Shown one piece after another: positions 55,242-64,000 of a DNA stretch of 64,000 nucleotides. The position numbers were made by a program, and so were the translations under genes. The DNA is from Shewanella frigidimarina (GTDB lineage: Bacteria; Pseudomonadota; Gammaproteobacteria; Enterobacterales; Shewanellaceae). The stretch spans positions 1 through 64,000 of the forward strand of contig NZ_RKKE01000008.1 in assembly GCF_003797125.1 (NCBI RefSeq), read 5' to 3'. The stretch's first letter is position 1; each line of letters begins with the position of its first letter. The notes under the pieces were generated by a model. That model saw only the letters and a program-made list of their open reading frames with translations. It made no database searches and had not been told where the DNA came from.

Positions 55242-58200
55242 ATGAACTTCTTTGCGGCATCAAAAGAGAATAAGTATAAATCTATGCCTAAAATTTTACT
55301 CTTTATCTGTGTTTATTTTATTTTTAGTTTTGGCGCTACAGCCATTGAAGCTGATGACACAGAATCAAATTTCGATTTGTTACTCAATCATACAAATTAT
55401 GTCGTTGCCGATGGTTTATCCCAAGATACTGTAACAGCTATTGTCGAAGATCATGAAGGTTACGTGTGGATTGGTACCATTAATGGCTTAAATCGTTTTG
55501 ATGGAAACGAATTTAAGCAATTCTATGCTGTCGATGGCGATCAAAAATCCCTTCCCAGTTCATTCATTCGCAATTTAATAATCAATAAGAATGGTGAACT
55601 TCTAATAGGCACTGACAAAGGTCTAGTCACATACGAGCAAGATACTGGTAAATTTATTAAGCATCAGTTATCTAATTTAATTGGTGAGCAAGCCATTTGG
55701 GCTATATCAGAGCAGAACAATGAAATATTAATTGGTTTAAAGAATAGAATAATTTCCTATGATACTTCAACAAAAAAAATAGGAACTGATCTCAACAGAA
55801 ATGAATTTAGTGAAGTAAAAAAAATAATAAAATTAAAAAAATCAATTTTCCTTAGAAATTATGATGGTGATGTTTACGAAGTCAACAATGATATTGTTAG
55901 TAAAGTAATAGCGAGAACAAATGACATAACACTCATGAATGACAGTATAGTTGCAGTCACTGATACTGGAGTGTACATAATCAACGGAAATAAAAAGACA
56001 ATATCAAGCTTAAATATTAAAACTCTCGATTTAACAAACAATTTCAGCTCACCATATAGATTCGGAGTACAGGGAAATATACTTTACCAATTAGAATTGA
56101 TCAATGAAAAATTAAAAGTAAAAAAAATAGGTACTTTAAATATAAACAAAGAAAGATTAAACAATATTTTTATAACAAAAACTAACAACCATGTATATCT
56201 ATCAAATTTCATAGATGGATACTTTGATATTTCAAAAAAGAAAAACTATTTAAAAAAAATAAATATTCCAGACAACAATGTCTGGTCAATGGCTAAAATT
56301 AAAGAAGGAATATTGGTAGCTGACAACGAAAGCAATTTGAATTTTTATAACAAAAACTTAAAACTAATTAAAAATGAAATTAAAAACTTGAACCATGGCC
56401 CAAAATCAATTCTGACTATTGGAGATAACATATTTATTGGGACATCAGATGGTCTAGTATTAAAAAACAATATTACCAAATCAAATAAAAAACTTTTAAC
56501 TGATATTATATTCAATATTAGAATGTATGATGATATAATTTATGCTTCAACATTTGATGGTAAGATATATAAAATAAAACTCAACGGTGATTTGATTGAG
56601 GTACTTGACACCAATACTGGATATCCAATATATGACACTTTAGTCGAAAATGGAACCTTATGGATAGCATCTCAAAATGGATTAATCCAGTATAGGGAGG
56701 GTAGTTTTGAAAATATATTTAATCGAGATTTTGTATTTAATCTGACAAAAAACAATGGGAAAATATATTTTGGAACTCGAAACTCTGTATATTCATTAAG
56801 TAAAAGAAAAATAACTAAAATAATTGATAGAAAAAAAATAATATACTCTATAACAAGCATAAAAAACACTCTTACTATTGCTTCAAATAGAGAAGTATTA
56901 ATCTTTGATACAGATAAAGAAAAAACTTACATTTTGAATTCTGAAAATGGTTCATTTAATGATTACAACACCCAATCAACCCTTATAATAAATGATAATG
57001 TTATAATCGGAAGTTCAGATGGTTTACTTATGGTAGATCCTCTATCAATTATTTCCATGCTTAATAATGAACCTAGCTACGATCTTAATTTTGAAGAATT
57101 CTTACTATTTAACACTCCATTAGAAACCGGAACTAAAAGGTTAAAAAAACCTATTAATTTTATAGATGAAATCTCATTAAAATACTCTGAATATCCTTTC
57201 ACAATAAAGTTCAACGTCTTAGGTGAAAAAAACAATGATTTTGAATTCTTTTATTACTTAGAAGACCTTGAAAAGACTTGGCTATCAACAAAAGGAAGTA
57301 ATGCGGTAACTTACACTAATTTATCTTCAGGTGTATATACATTCAGAATTTATGCTCAACACCGTTTATCCTTAACAAAAACTAATGAACGATTTATAAA
57401 AATCATAATAACGCCTCCTTGGTGGTTATCAAGTATCGCTATAGCTATTTATACTACGATAGTACTTATAATAATTTCTTTAATTTTCAGATCTGTTATT
57501 CGCCGTAGACAAACCCAAAAGCAAATCGCTCAGAGTGAAGAAAGATTAAAGTTGTCATTGTGGGGTAGTGGCGACGAAATGTGGGACTGGGATATTGAAA
57601 GTGGCAAAATCTACCGCTCTAATATCTGGGGCTCTTTAGACTTCCCGCAAGACGGTCGCCGTTCCGGTAATCCTGATGAAGAAAGTAATATCCACCCTCT
57701 TGATAGAGAGCGAGTGACAAGGGCGTTAAATGATCATTTTAATGCGCTAACCGATCACTTCGAAATTGCTTATCGCGTTAAAGCACGTAATCAACAGTGG
57801 GTTTGGATTTTAGACAGAGCCAAGATAGTTGAACGCGATCAAAAAGATGTCCCACTTCGAATGACTGGCACCATTAAAGACATCAATAATATTAAGCAAG
57901 CAGAGGAACAATTGCGCTTATTCGCTAGAGCAATTGAAAATATTTCTGAAGGGATGTTTATTCTCAATGAGAAATATCAGTTTGTTGAAGTTAATAATGC
58001 CTGTTGCGAACTCGCAGCTTCAACAAAAGAAAAATTTGCTAATGAAATACTCCATTTCAGTCGTTATCCCGCCAGTTATTCTGAACAAATAAGAAACTTG
58101 TTAAAGCAGCAAGGTCGTTGGAGCGGTGAAATTGAAGCGAGTAAAGGTAAAGACAGCTATTTCTTAATGGAACTGACCATTGACGCTATATACAATGAAC

Positions 58201-59591
58201 AAGGTGAAACCAGTCATTATGTTGGCGTATTTTCCGATATAACCCGTCGTAAGCAGCAAGAGGAAGAGCTCAGAAAACTCACCAATAATGACTTACTTAC
58301 TGGTTTACCCAATAGGTCTAGTTTGCAAGTTACACTGAGTAACTTGGTTAAAAAAGATGTTCATCACACCCTAATGGTGCTTGATTTAGATAATTTCAAA
58401 CGCATTAATGACTCCTTAGGCCATCAAATTGGTGATGACTTATTAATTGGTGTTGCTGAACGTATTAAGTTAGCAATTCCAAAACATGCCAGCTTATACC
58501 GTCTAGGCGGTGATGAATTCGCTTTACTCGTCGATCAACACCCTGACATAGGGTCATGTGCAGCCATTGCTACACAAGTAATAAATTGTCTAAAACCAGC
58601 TTTCACTCTTAATAATGACTCACTCGTACTCGGTATTAGTATCGGCATTGTGCTTTATCCTGAAGATGAACAAAACGAGCAAGCATTGTTACGCAAAGCG
58701 GATATTGCTATGTATCACGCTAAATCTGGTGGTGGTAACCGTTATCAGTTCTATTCAGAGTCATTAAACCAAAATGCTTTACGTCAACTCGAAATAGAAA
58801 GCTTAATCAGAGAAGCACTCAAAGACGATTTGTTTGAAGTTTATTACCAACCCAAAATCGACGTTAAGAAAGACCGACTCAACGGAATGGAAGCATTAGT
58901 GAGGTTAAATCATCCTAAATTAGGCCTGATTGGACCGAATGAATTTATTCCTCTTGCCGAAGAAAATGGTTTGATCGTTGAAATTGGTGATGTCGTCTTG
59001 CGAAAAGCGTGCTTTGCTGCGCAGAAATGGCTCGAACTAGGATTGTTTACAGGCCGTGTAGCTGTCAATTTATCGTCAAGACAATTTGCTCTGCCCGATT
59101 TACAGCAACGAATAGAGTCAATTTTACGACTCACAAAATTACCGGCTAAACACTTAGAGCTTGAAATCACTGAAGGGACTGTCATTAAAGATCCCGAACA
59201 AGCCATTAAAGTGATGCAACAATTGGCGAAAATGGGCGTCAGCCTTGCTCTTGACGACTTTGGGACAGGTTATTCCTCTTTATCGTATTTAAAACGATTC
59301 CCAATTAATTGCTTAAAAATTGATAAAACTTTCGTTGATGACATAGATAAATCTGATCGAGATCTGAAGATGGTCGATTCTATTATTACTATAGCCCACA
59401 ATATGGGATTGACAGTGGTAGGTGAAGGTGTTGAACAAACTGCACAACTCAATATATTAAAAGCACTTAATTGTGAGGAAATTCAAGGTTATATTTATAG
59501 CAAACCGATTAGAGAAGCTGACTTTGAGCTAATGCTTACAGCAGACAAAGTTAAATTTGAAGCATTAAACAGTACCTTAATGAAAAAATAA
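55242..59591 (+). CDS. propeller-type sensor with PAS, GGDEF and EAL domains
   Basis: A 1449-residue inner-membrane cyclic-di-GMP protein. In order: signal or anchor helix (about 15-35), a long periplasmic region of two-component-regulator propeller repeats (about 50-650; DHEGYVWIGTINGLNRFDG is the typical unit), and a Y_Y_Y domain (about 660-770; YYLEDLEKTWLS). A membrane helix (about 780-800) is followed by two PAS domains (about 815-935 and 940-1060), GGDEF with RLGGDEFALLVD, and EAL with GMEALVRLNHP and DDFGTGYSSLSYLKRF. Both catalytic sites look intact. Bases 55700-57150 are clearly more AT- and Asn/Lys-rich than the 3' half. Confidence 0.92.
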   Translation: MNFFAASKENKYKSMPKILLFICVYFIFSFGATAIEADDTESNFDLLLNHTNYVVADGLSQDTVTAIVEDHEGYVWIGTINGLNRFDGNEFKQFYAVDGDQKSLPSSFIRNLIINKNGELLIGTDKGLVTYEQDTGKFIKHQLSNLIGEQAIWAISEQNNEILIGLKNRIISYDTSTKKIGTDLNRNEFSEVKKIIKLKKSIFLRNYDGDVYEVNNDIVSKVIARTNDITLMNDSIVAVTDTGVYIINGNKKTISSLNIKTLDLTNNFSSPYRFGVQGNILYQLELINEKLKVKKIGTLNINKERLNNIFITKTNNHVYLSNFIDGYFDISKKKNYLKKINIPDNNVWSMAKIKEGILVADNESNLNFYNKNLKLIKNEIKNLNHGPKSILTIGDNIFIGTSDGLVLKNNITKSNKKLLTDIIFNIRMYDDIIYASTFDGKIYKIKLNGDLIEVLDTNTGYPIYDTLVENGTLWIASQNGLIQYREGSFENIFNRDFVFNLTKNNGKIYFGTRNSVYSLSKRKITKIIDRKKIIYSITSIKNTLTIASNREVLIFDTDKEKTYILNSENGSFNDYNTQSTLIINDNVIIGSSDGLLMVDPLSIISMLNNEPSYDLNFEEFLLFNTPLETGTKRLKKPINFIDEISLKYSEYPFTIKFNVLGEKNNDFEFFYYLEDLEKTWLSTKGSNAVTYTNLSSGVYTFRIYAQHRLSLTKTNERFIKIIITPPWWLSSIAIAIYTTIVLIIISLIFRSVIRRRQTQKQIAQSEERLKLSLWGSGDEMWDWDIESGKIYRSNIWGSLDFPQDGRRSGNPDEESNIHPLDRERVTRALNDHFNALTDHFEIAYRVKARNQQWVWILDRAKIVERDQKDVPLRMTGTIKDINNIKQAEEQLRLFARAIENISEGMFILNEKYQFVEVNNACCELAASTKEKFANEILHFSRYPASYSEQIRNLLKQQGRWSGEIEASKGKDSYFLMELTIDAIYNEQGETSHYVGVFSDITRRKQQEEELRKLTNNDLLTGLPNRSSLQVTLSNLVKKDVHHTLMVLDLDNFKRINDSLGHQIGDDLLIGVAERIKLAIPKHASLYRLGGDEFALLVDQHPDIGSCAAIATQVINCLKPAFTLNNDSLVLGISIGIVLYPEDEQNEQALLRKADIAMYHAKSGGGNRYQFYSESLNQNALRQLEIESLIREALKDDLFEVYYQPKIDVKKDRLNGMEALVRLNHPKLGLIGPNEFIPLAEENGLIVEIGDVVLRKACFAAQKWLELGLFTGRVAVNLSSRQFALPDLQQRIESILRLTKLPAKHLELEITEGTVIKDPEQAIKVMQQLAKMGVSLALDDFGTGYSSLSYLKRFPINCLKIDKTFVDDIDKSDRDLKMVDSIITIAHNMGLTVVGEGVEQTAQLNILKALNCEEIQGYIYSKPIREADFELMLTADKVKFEALNSTLMKK

Positions 59592-59701
59592 ATATACACC
59601 ACTTATATTTGGCATGACAAATGCTAATACAAGTCCAGTTGTCAAAATAATATTGTTATTTAACCCTGAACTTGAATTACCAAATATAAGAGAGATAAGA
59701 A

Positions 59702-60340
59702 ATGATTAAAGGAATAATTACTGTAGCGGTTTTATCGGCTTTATCTATTGGTAACTATGCAATAGAAGATCCTACCATTACAGAAACAACCAGAGTTCCT
59801 GGCGTTAGAGTCCTTGATACCCAAACAGCCAGAGTTCCTGGCGTTAAAGTCCTTGATACCCAAACAGCCAGAGTTCCTGGCGTTAAAGTCCTTGATACCC
59901 AAACAGCCAGAGTTCCTGGCGTTAAAGTCCTTGATACCCAAACAGCCAGAGTTCCTGGCGTTAAAGTCCTTGATACCCAAACAGCCAGAGTTCCTGGCGT
60001 TAAAGTCCTTGATACCCAAACAGCCAGAGTTCCTGGCGTTAAAGTCCTTGATACCCAAACAGCCAGAGTTCCTGGCGTTAAAGTCCTTGATACCCAAACA
60101 GCCAGAGTTCCTGGCGTTAAAGTCCTTGATACCCAAACAGCCAGAGTTCCTGGCGTTAAAGTCCTTGATACCCAAACAGCCAGAGTTCCTGGCGTTAAAG
60201 TCCTTGATACCCAAACAGCCAGAGTTCCTGGCGTTAAAGTCCTTGATACCCAAACAGCCAGAGTTCCTGGCGTTAAAGTCCTTGATACCCAAACAGCCAG
60301 AGTTCCTGGCGTTAGAGTCTTAGACCCCCAAACAGCTTAA
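59702..60340 (+). CDS. exported 13-residue tandem-repeat protein
   Basis: A 212-residue protein of unknown function. A signal peptide of about 20-21 residues (MIKGIITVAVLSALSIGNYA) is followed by nine residues and then exactly fourteen 13-residue repeats, RVPGVKVLDTQTA, with no other domain. The first repeat has R for K, and the last has R for K and P for T. The repeat contains an elastin-like VPGV. No stop or non-synonymous change occurs in the central twelve. A Shine-Dalgarno-like GAGAGAT lies upstream. It is followed 10 bp later by a 38-residue ORF and a shared terminator. Confidence 0.75.
   Translation: MIKGIITVAVLSALSIGNYAIEDPTITETTRVPGVRVLDTQTARVPGVKVLDTQTARVPGVKVLDTQTARVPGVKVLDTQTARVPGVKVLDTQTARVPGVKVLDTQTARVPGVKVLDTQTARVPGVKVLDTQTARVPGVKVLDTQTARVPGVKVLDTQTARVPGVKVLDTQTARVPGVKVLDTQTARVPGVKVLDTQTARVPGVRVLDPQTA
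59792..60337 (+). repeat. 14 tandem copies of a 39-bp repeat
   Basis: The unit begins AGAGTTCCTGGCGTTAAAG and is in frame with the coding sequence. The twelve central copies appear base-identical; the first and last differ at one to a few positions. There are no spacers, so this is not a CRISPR array. Copy number should vary by slippage without breaking the frame. Confidence 0.95.
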
Positions 60341-60350
60341 GGAGTACCCT

Positions 60351-60467
60351 ATGTTTACTTCTCTAAAAATAGCACTTGGTTTAGCAAAACCAGTTCGTAA
60401 AAAAGTAAAATTGCCTGAAGGTTTAAATCACCTTGAAGTCATCCAAGCTAGAGCTTGGTGGAAGTAA
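60351..60467 (+). CDS. 38-residue basic peptide after the repeat protein
   Basis: ATG at 60351 preceded by AAGGAG (60339-60344, overlapping the upstream stop). It encodes MFTSLKIALGLAKPVRKKV, then KLPEGLNHLEVIQARAWWK. The strong ribosome site, 10-bp spacing after the repeat gene, and terminator 35 bp past its stop argue that it is translated as part of a two-gene operon. It is amphipathic at the N-terminus and basic overall, with no known family. It could be a partner of, or regulator for, the repeat protein. Confidence 0.65.
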   Translation: MFTSLKIALGLAKPVRKKVKLPEGLNHLEVIQARAWWK

Positions 60468-60501
60468 TTATTGAGATACTGATGATTAACCATCAGTCAT
60501 A

Positions 60502-60527
60502 AAAAAAGGAGCATAAGCTCCTTTTTT
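60502..60527 (+). terminator. terminator of the repeat-protein operon
   Basis: Perfect stem AAAAAAGGAGC / GCTCCTTTTTT with an ATAA loop and trailing T-run; it would work on both strands. Confidence 0.92.
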
Positions 60528-60576
60528 GTTGTTTTGAATTTGAATTTGAATTTTGATATAGCAAACTAAAATGAAT

Positions 60577-60789
60577 TTAGCCTTCTATTCTAAAACGGCC
60601 ATGTCGCCGTACTTTCATATCAGCCAAGCGTTTGTGAGTACTAAACAATGGGTAAGTCAGTGGACCTAATATACAACCGACACATCCCCACCGCTTTACT
60701 GCTAATCCATGCTTATAAGCTGCGAAACCAAATAAAAAACCACTACTAATACTCAATAAAACAAGCATGAATAACCAACTGAACTGCAT
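60577..60789 (-). CDS. small membrane protein, function unknown
   Basis: A 70-residue protein with one or two membrane helices (about residues 5-27 and a weaker one at 36-50, WGCVGCILGPLTYPLF) and a basic tail (KRLADMKVRRHGRFRIEG). I use the ATG at 60789 (MQFSWLFML, GGAG about ten bases upstream) rather than the TTG five codons earlier. No known family. Single gene, ending 50 bp from the terminator of the convergent repeat-protein operon, which may serve both. Confidence 0.65.
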   Translation of the reverse strand: MQFSWLFMLVLLSISSGFLFGFAAYKHGLAVKRWGCVGCILGPLTYPLFSTHKRLADMKVRRHGRFRIEG

Positions 60790-61031
60790 TATCGTTGACT
60801 CCAAATAACTCAGCTAACGTAATCCCTACCTATACATCATTACGACTCATCTTTGACTCGCAACTAATCATGTTAACGCCATAAGATCGAAACTATTACA
60901 GTTTAATAGCGAAATATCATCCTCATCGTTTACGCTATCATCCTTAACTTATCATACTAAACAACGGGTATTATACCGTAAGGAAGCATATATCTGATTA
61001 AAAACCAGGCAAAAGTATACCTTCATTAAAT

Positions 61032-61061
61032 AAAAAAGCGGCAATATATTGCCGCTTTTTT
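61032..61061 (-). terminator. terminator of fadIJ
   Basis: Perfect stem AAAAAAGCGGCAATA / TATTGCCGCTTTTTT; T-run on the minus strand, about 45 bp past the fadJ stop. Confidence 0.9.
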
Positions 61062-61104
61062 TACAACTTGATAACCTTTTAGTTATCAATAATAAACACT
61101 AGGT

Positions 61105-63237
61105 TTACTTTTTATAAAATTGGCTGCCATCGCTAGCCATTTTGACTAACGTATCGCACGGTGCGAAACGGTCTCCGTACAGTGATTGATAACCTTGCAA
61201 AGTCGCGACTAAATTACTTGCACCTAAGGTGTCGATATAACGGAACGGACCACCTAAGAATGGCGGGAAGCCAATACCGAATATAGCACCGATGTCACCA
61301 TCTCTTGCCGAGGCAATAATGCCCTCTTCAAGACAACGAACAGCCTCATTGAGCATCTGAATCGTACAACGCTCTGCCACACCTTTTGCTTCTTTATCTG
61401 AAGCGATTAAGATATCGAGAACCTTGTAAACGGATTCATCAACTAATTTGGCTTTTTTAGCTTTAGGTCCGTATTGATAGAAACCTTTGCCATTTTTACG
61501 ACCCTTACGGTCATCGGCTAATAACTTGTCAAAAGCTGCAGGCGCTTTAAAACGATCGCCAAGTTCTTTTTCTAAAATCGGCGAAATTTTAGCTCCTACG
61601 TCAATGCCCACTTCATCAAGCAAAGTCATCGGTCCCACAGGGAAACCAAACTTCACTAATGCGCGATCTAGATGCTCAATACGCTGACCTTCTAGTAATA
61701 ATTGCGCAGCTTCGTTCATATACAGGGCAAGAATACGGTTAACATAAAAACCAGCACCGTCTTGAACCACAATAGGTGTCTTACCTTGCTTGCGTGCAAA
61801 CGCCACTGTGGTAGCAATCGTTTCTGGTGATGTGGTTTTATGGGCAATCACTTCAACTAATGGCATTTTTTCTACCGGAGAGAAGTAATGTAAACCAATC
61901 ACATTTTCAGGACGACTTGCCGCAGCAGCAATCTGACCAATAGGTAATGAAGACGTATTAGAAGCAAAAATGGTGTTCTCACCACATTCACGCTCAACAT
62001 CTTGAACCATTTTATGTTTAAGCGCTAAATCTTCAAATACCGCTTCAACAACGATATCGGCATCTTTAATGCCAGTATATTCTGTCGTCGTTGTCATTAA
62101 TGCCATAATATTGTCACGCGCTATAGGTGTCATATGACGACGCTTAACGCCTTTATCTAGCAGCTTGTAAGCATATGATAGTGCGTTACTTAATCCCTGC
62201 TCTGAAATGTCTTTTACACGCGCTGGAATTTTAGCTTTAGTGGTTGTTACAGACGCAATACCACCGCCCATTAAGCCACCGCCTAATACCATTACTTTTT
62301 TAACTTTACGTGGCACAGCGCCTTCAGCACCAGTTTCTTTTTTCATTTCCGTGGTGGCAAAAAACAAGCTACGTAATGCTGCCGACTCTTTCGACATCAC
62401 CAAATTAGCAAAATGAGTCGCTTCAACCTCAAGCCCTTTCACCATGCCTTTATTCATACCTTGACGAACACAATCGATGATTTTAGCCGGTGCAGGATAA
62501 TTACCTTGGGTTTTCTTTAATACTTGCTTACGCGCTTGATCAAAAATAATATCGCGAGTAAACGAAGTTGATTCTAAAAATTGATTAATTTTAGATTGCA
62601 CGACAGGCTTTGCGGCCTGTTTACCTTTTTTCGCTAGCTCAACCGCAGTTTCAAGCAAAATAGAGTTAGGCACAACATCATTCACTAAACCCATTTTTAA
62701 CGCTTGCTTAGGACGAATTTGTTTACCCGTTAACATCATATCAAGAGCAGTTGTAATACCCACTAAACGAGGCAAACGTTGAGTACCGCCACCACCAGGC
62801 AATAAACCCAGTTGCACTTCTGGCACACCTAGCATGGTTTTTTTATCGTCACTGCATACGCGTAAATGACACGCTAGCGCTAACTCTAAACCACCACCTA
62901 AACAAGCACCGTTGATCGCGGCAACAACTGGAATAGATAATCCTTCAAGCTCAGAAAAAACCACATGCCCTTGTTGTGACAATGCTTTGGCTTGCTCTTC
63001 ATTCTTACAAGCAGCTAACATGGTAATGTCGGCACCGGCAACAAACGAATCTGCTTTACCTGAAATAACAACGAGACCTTTGATACTGCTGTCAGCTTTG
63101 ATTTCAGTTAATATTTCACTGATTTCAGGGCCAAATTGCTCTTTTAAGGTGTTCATGGTTTCGCCAGGAACGTCCATTGTTAAAATGGCAATACCATCGT
63201 CACGACGAGCTAAATTAAATGTTTTTTCCATGCTCAT
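61105..63237 (-). CDS. fadJ: fatty acid oxidation complex alpha subunit FadJ
   Basis: A 710-residue bifunctional enoyl-CoA hydratase/3-hydroxyacyl-CoA dehydrogenase, the alpha subunit of the anaerobic beta-oxidation complex. The crotonase part (about 1-190) has AINGACLGGGLELALAC and the catalytic Glu in GVPEVQLGLLPGGGGTQRLP. The dehydrogenase part has the NAD-binding VMVLGGGLMGGGIASV (about 315) and HYFSPVEKMPLVEVI. N-terminal MSMEKTFNLARRDDGIAILT and the DVPGETMNTL motif resemble FadJ rather than FadB. The ATG at 63237 overlaps the fadI stop (TAATG). Confidence 0.93.
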   Translation of the reverse strand: MSMEKTFNLARRDDGIAILTMDVPGETMNTLKEQFGPEISEILTEIKADSSIKGLVVISGKADSFVAGADITMLAACKNEEQAKALSQQGHVVFSELEGLSIPVVAAINGACLGGGLELALACHLRVCSDDKKTMLGVPEVQLGLLPGGGGTQRLPRLVGITTALDMMLTGKQIRPKQALKMGLVNDVVPNSILLETAVELAKKGKQAAKPVVQSKINQFLESTSFTRDIIFDQARKQVLKKTQGNYPAPAKIIDCVRQGMNKGMVKGLEVEATHFANLVMSKESAALRSLFFATTEMKKETGAEGAVPRKVKKVMVLGGGLMGGGIASVTTTKAKIPARVKDISEQGLSNALSYAYKLLDKGVKRRHMTPIARDNIMALMTTTTEYTGIKDADIVVEAVFEDLALKHKMVQDVERECGENTIFASNTSSLPIGQIAAAASRPENVIGLHYFSPVEKMPLVEVIAHKTTSPETIATTVAFARKQGKTPIVVQDGAGFYVNRILALYMNEAAQLLLEGQRIEHLDRALVKFGFPVGPMTLLDEVGIDVGAKISPILEKELGDRFKAPAAFDKLLADDRKGRKNGKGFYQYGPKAKKAKLVDESVYKVLDILIASDKEAKGVAERCTIQMLNEAVRCLEEGIIASARDGDIGAIFGIGFPPFLGGPFRYIDTLGASNLVATLQGYQSLYGDRFAPCDTLVKMASDGSQFYKK

Positions 63238-64000
63238 TACTCCACCTCCAAAATCATTGCTGCACCTAAACCACCTGCAGCACAAGCAGTTGCTAAACCA
63301 GTACCACCACCACGACGCTTAAGTTCATTACACACTTGGGTAATCAAACGCGTACCGGTTGCTGCAAAAGGATGACCATAAGCCAATGAACCACCCAGTA
63401 CGTTAAACTTACTCATGTCGATTTCGCCAATTGCGCGGTTACGACCTAATTTTTCTTCAGCAAACTTTTTAGAACCAAACATCTGCATATTTGCCAATGT
63501 TTGTGCAGCAAATGCTTCGTGCATTTCAATCAGCGTTAAATCTTCTAATTCCATTCCAGCACGTTTCAATGCTAATGGCGTAGCATACGAAGGCCCCATT
63601 AACATGTCTTGCCATACATCGATAGCCGTAAACGCATAACTCTTGATGTAACCAATAGGTTGATAACCTAGAGCTTTAGCGCGACCTTCACTCATTAAAA
63701 TAATGGCTGAAGCACCATCAGTTAATGGCGTACTGTTGGCGGCAGTAACAGTACCGTGCTTGCGATCAAATGCGGGACGCAATTTGGCGTAAGACTCTAA
63801 TACTGAGTTTTCACGGATATTGTTGTCACGGTCAATGAATTGTTTATATGGCGGAATATGAGCTGTCATGACTTCATTGCGAAGATGACCTGAGTTCCAT
63901 GTTTCGGTCGCCAATGTATGCGAACGGTGTGCTAACGCATCTTGATCTGCACGGCTAATATTGTATGTCTTAGCCATTTGTTCGGCGGTTTGTCCCATAG
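63237..64000 (-). CDS. fadI: acetyl-CoA C-acyltransferase FadI, C-terminal part
   Basis: Thiolase of the anaerobic beta-oxidation complex, cleaving 3-ketoacyl-CoA. About the last 254 residues are in the window; the N-terminus, with the acyl-binding Cys, lies beyond the right edge. Visible motifs: LIEMHEAFAAQTLANMQMFG, the catalytic His in GGSLAYGHPFAATGTR, and the second Cys in ATACAAGGLGAAMILE. It overlaps fadJ by one base (TAATG), giving the fadI-fadJ operon. Confidence 0.92.
   Translation of the reverse strand, partial: MGQTAEQMAKTYNISRADQDALAHRSHTLATETWNSGHLRNEVMTAHIPPYKQFIDRDNNIRENSVLESYAKLRPAFDRKHGTVTAANSTPLTDGASAIILMSEGRAKALGYQPIGYIKSYAFTAIDVWQDMLMGPSYATPLALKRAGMELEDLTLIEMHEAFAAQTLANMQMFGSKKFAEEKLGRNRAIGEIDMSKFNVLGGSLAYGHPFAATGTRLITQVCNELKRRGGGTGLATACAAGGLGAAMILEVE

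Noticed and set aside
59741..60323. Long ORFs in two other frames of the 39-bp repeat (minus-strand 183 codons, plus-strand 169 codons)
   Set aside because: A stop-free repeat whose length is a multiple of three stays open in any frame lacking a stop. Only the 59702 frame has a signal peptide, a ribosome site and a natural end.
59792..60337. CRISPR-like array
   Set aside because: The 39-bp units are directly contiguous with no spacers and are in frame within a protein gene.

Overview
The window looks like a chromosomal segment of a marine gammaproteobacterium, most probably Shewanella. The base composition is fairly AT-rich. Several gene orders are shared with the enteric/Shewanella lineage: uvrY-uvrC-pgsA followed by tRNA-Gly/Cys/Leu, ycbZ-fabA-rmf, rlmKL-glutaredoxin-uup, prmB-aroC, mdtL-yidZ and fadI-fadJ. 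I assign the genus from protein resemblance only; no search was run.

Left end (1-4700) is accessory DNA. It holds the 3' end of an IS110-type transposase gene with a long non-coding tail, then an integrase-less remnant of an integron array. In that remnant two attC-like sites and three small cassette genes all read leftward. An IS91-type element follows, with a frameshifted HUH transposase and a linked tyrosine recombinase. Next come about 900 bp of non-coding DNA containing a 54-bp direct repeat. A tRNA operon (Gly-Cys-Leu, led by half of a dead tRNA-Gly) with a strong stringent-type promoter then opens the core region.

5.3-32.9 kb: pgsA/uvrC/uvrY, a YjbQ-family enzyme, a large surface lipoprotein, and a complete glucose phosphotransferase locus (PtsG-like IICB with a second IIB-like domain, and a fused IIA-HPr-EI). 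An OprB-like porin lies behind a strongly hairpin-rich spacer. After that come LrgA/LrgB with a divergent LysR regulator, two chemoreceptors, an overlapping YHYH lipoprotein/MORN/SCO operon, a decayed DASS transporter, the MdtL efflux pump with YidZ, and a PAS-GGDEF-EAL protein.

33-51.5 kb: a tRNA-Ser followed by three ~110-bp repeats that each carry its 3' end, then ycbZ-fabA with FadR- and FabR-like operators, and rmf (only 58 codons). Next are DUF3466, uup, glutaredoxin, rlmKL, and a tandem initiator-tRNA array with five intact copies and three disrupted ones. A TrmH/YfcL/NAD-kinase-like/MFS/aroC/prmB block and smrB follow. The tRNA-Ser repeats and the broken initiator tRNAs, 10 kb apart, carry the same ~20-base hairpin-forming insert, which I find the most unusual non-coding signal here.

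51.5-64 kb: sixA, an M16 peptidase, a 1449-residue propeller/PAS/GGDEF/EAL sensor, and a small exported protein made of 14 nearly identical 13-residue repeats. The repeat protein is followed by a 38-residue ORF and one shared terminator, and is the best candidate for an undescribed protein system. Then come a small membrane protein and the anaerobic beta-oxidation genes fadJ and fadI (fadI is cut by the window edge). I saw no CRISPR array, prophage or recognisable defence island.
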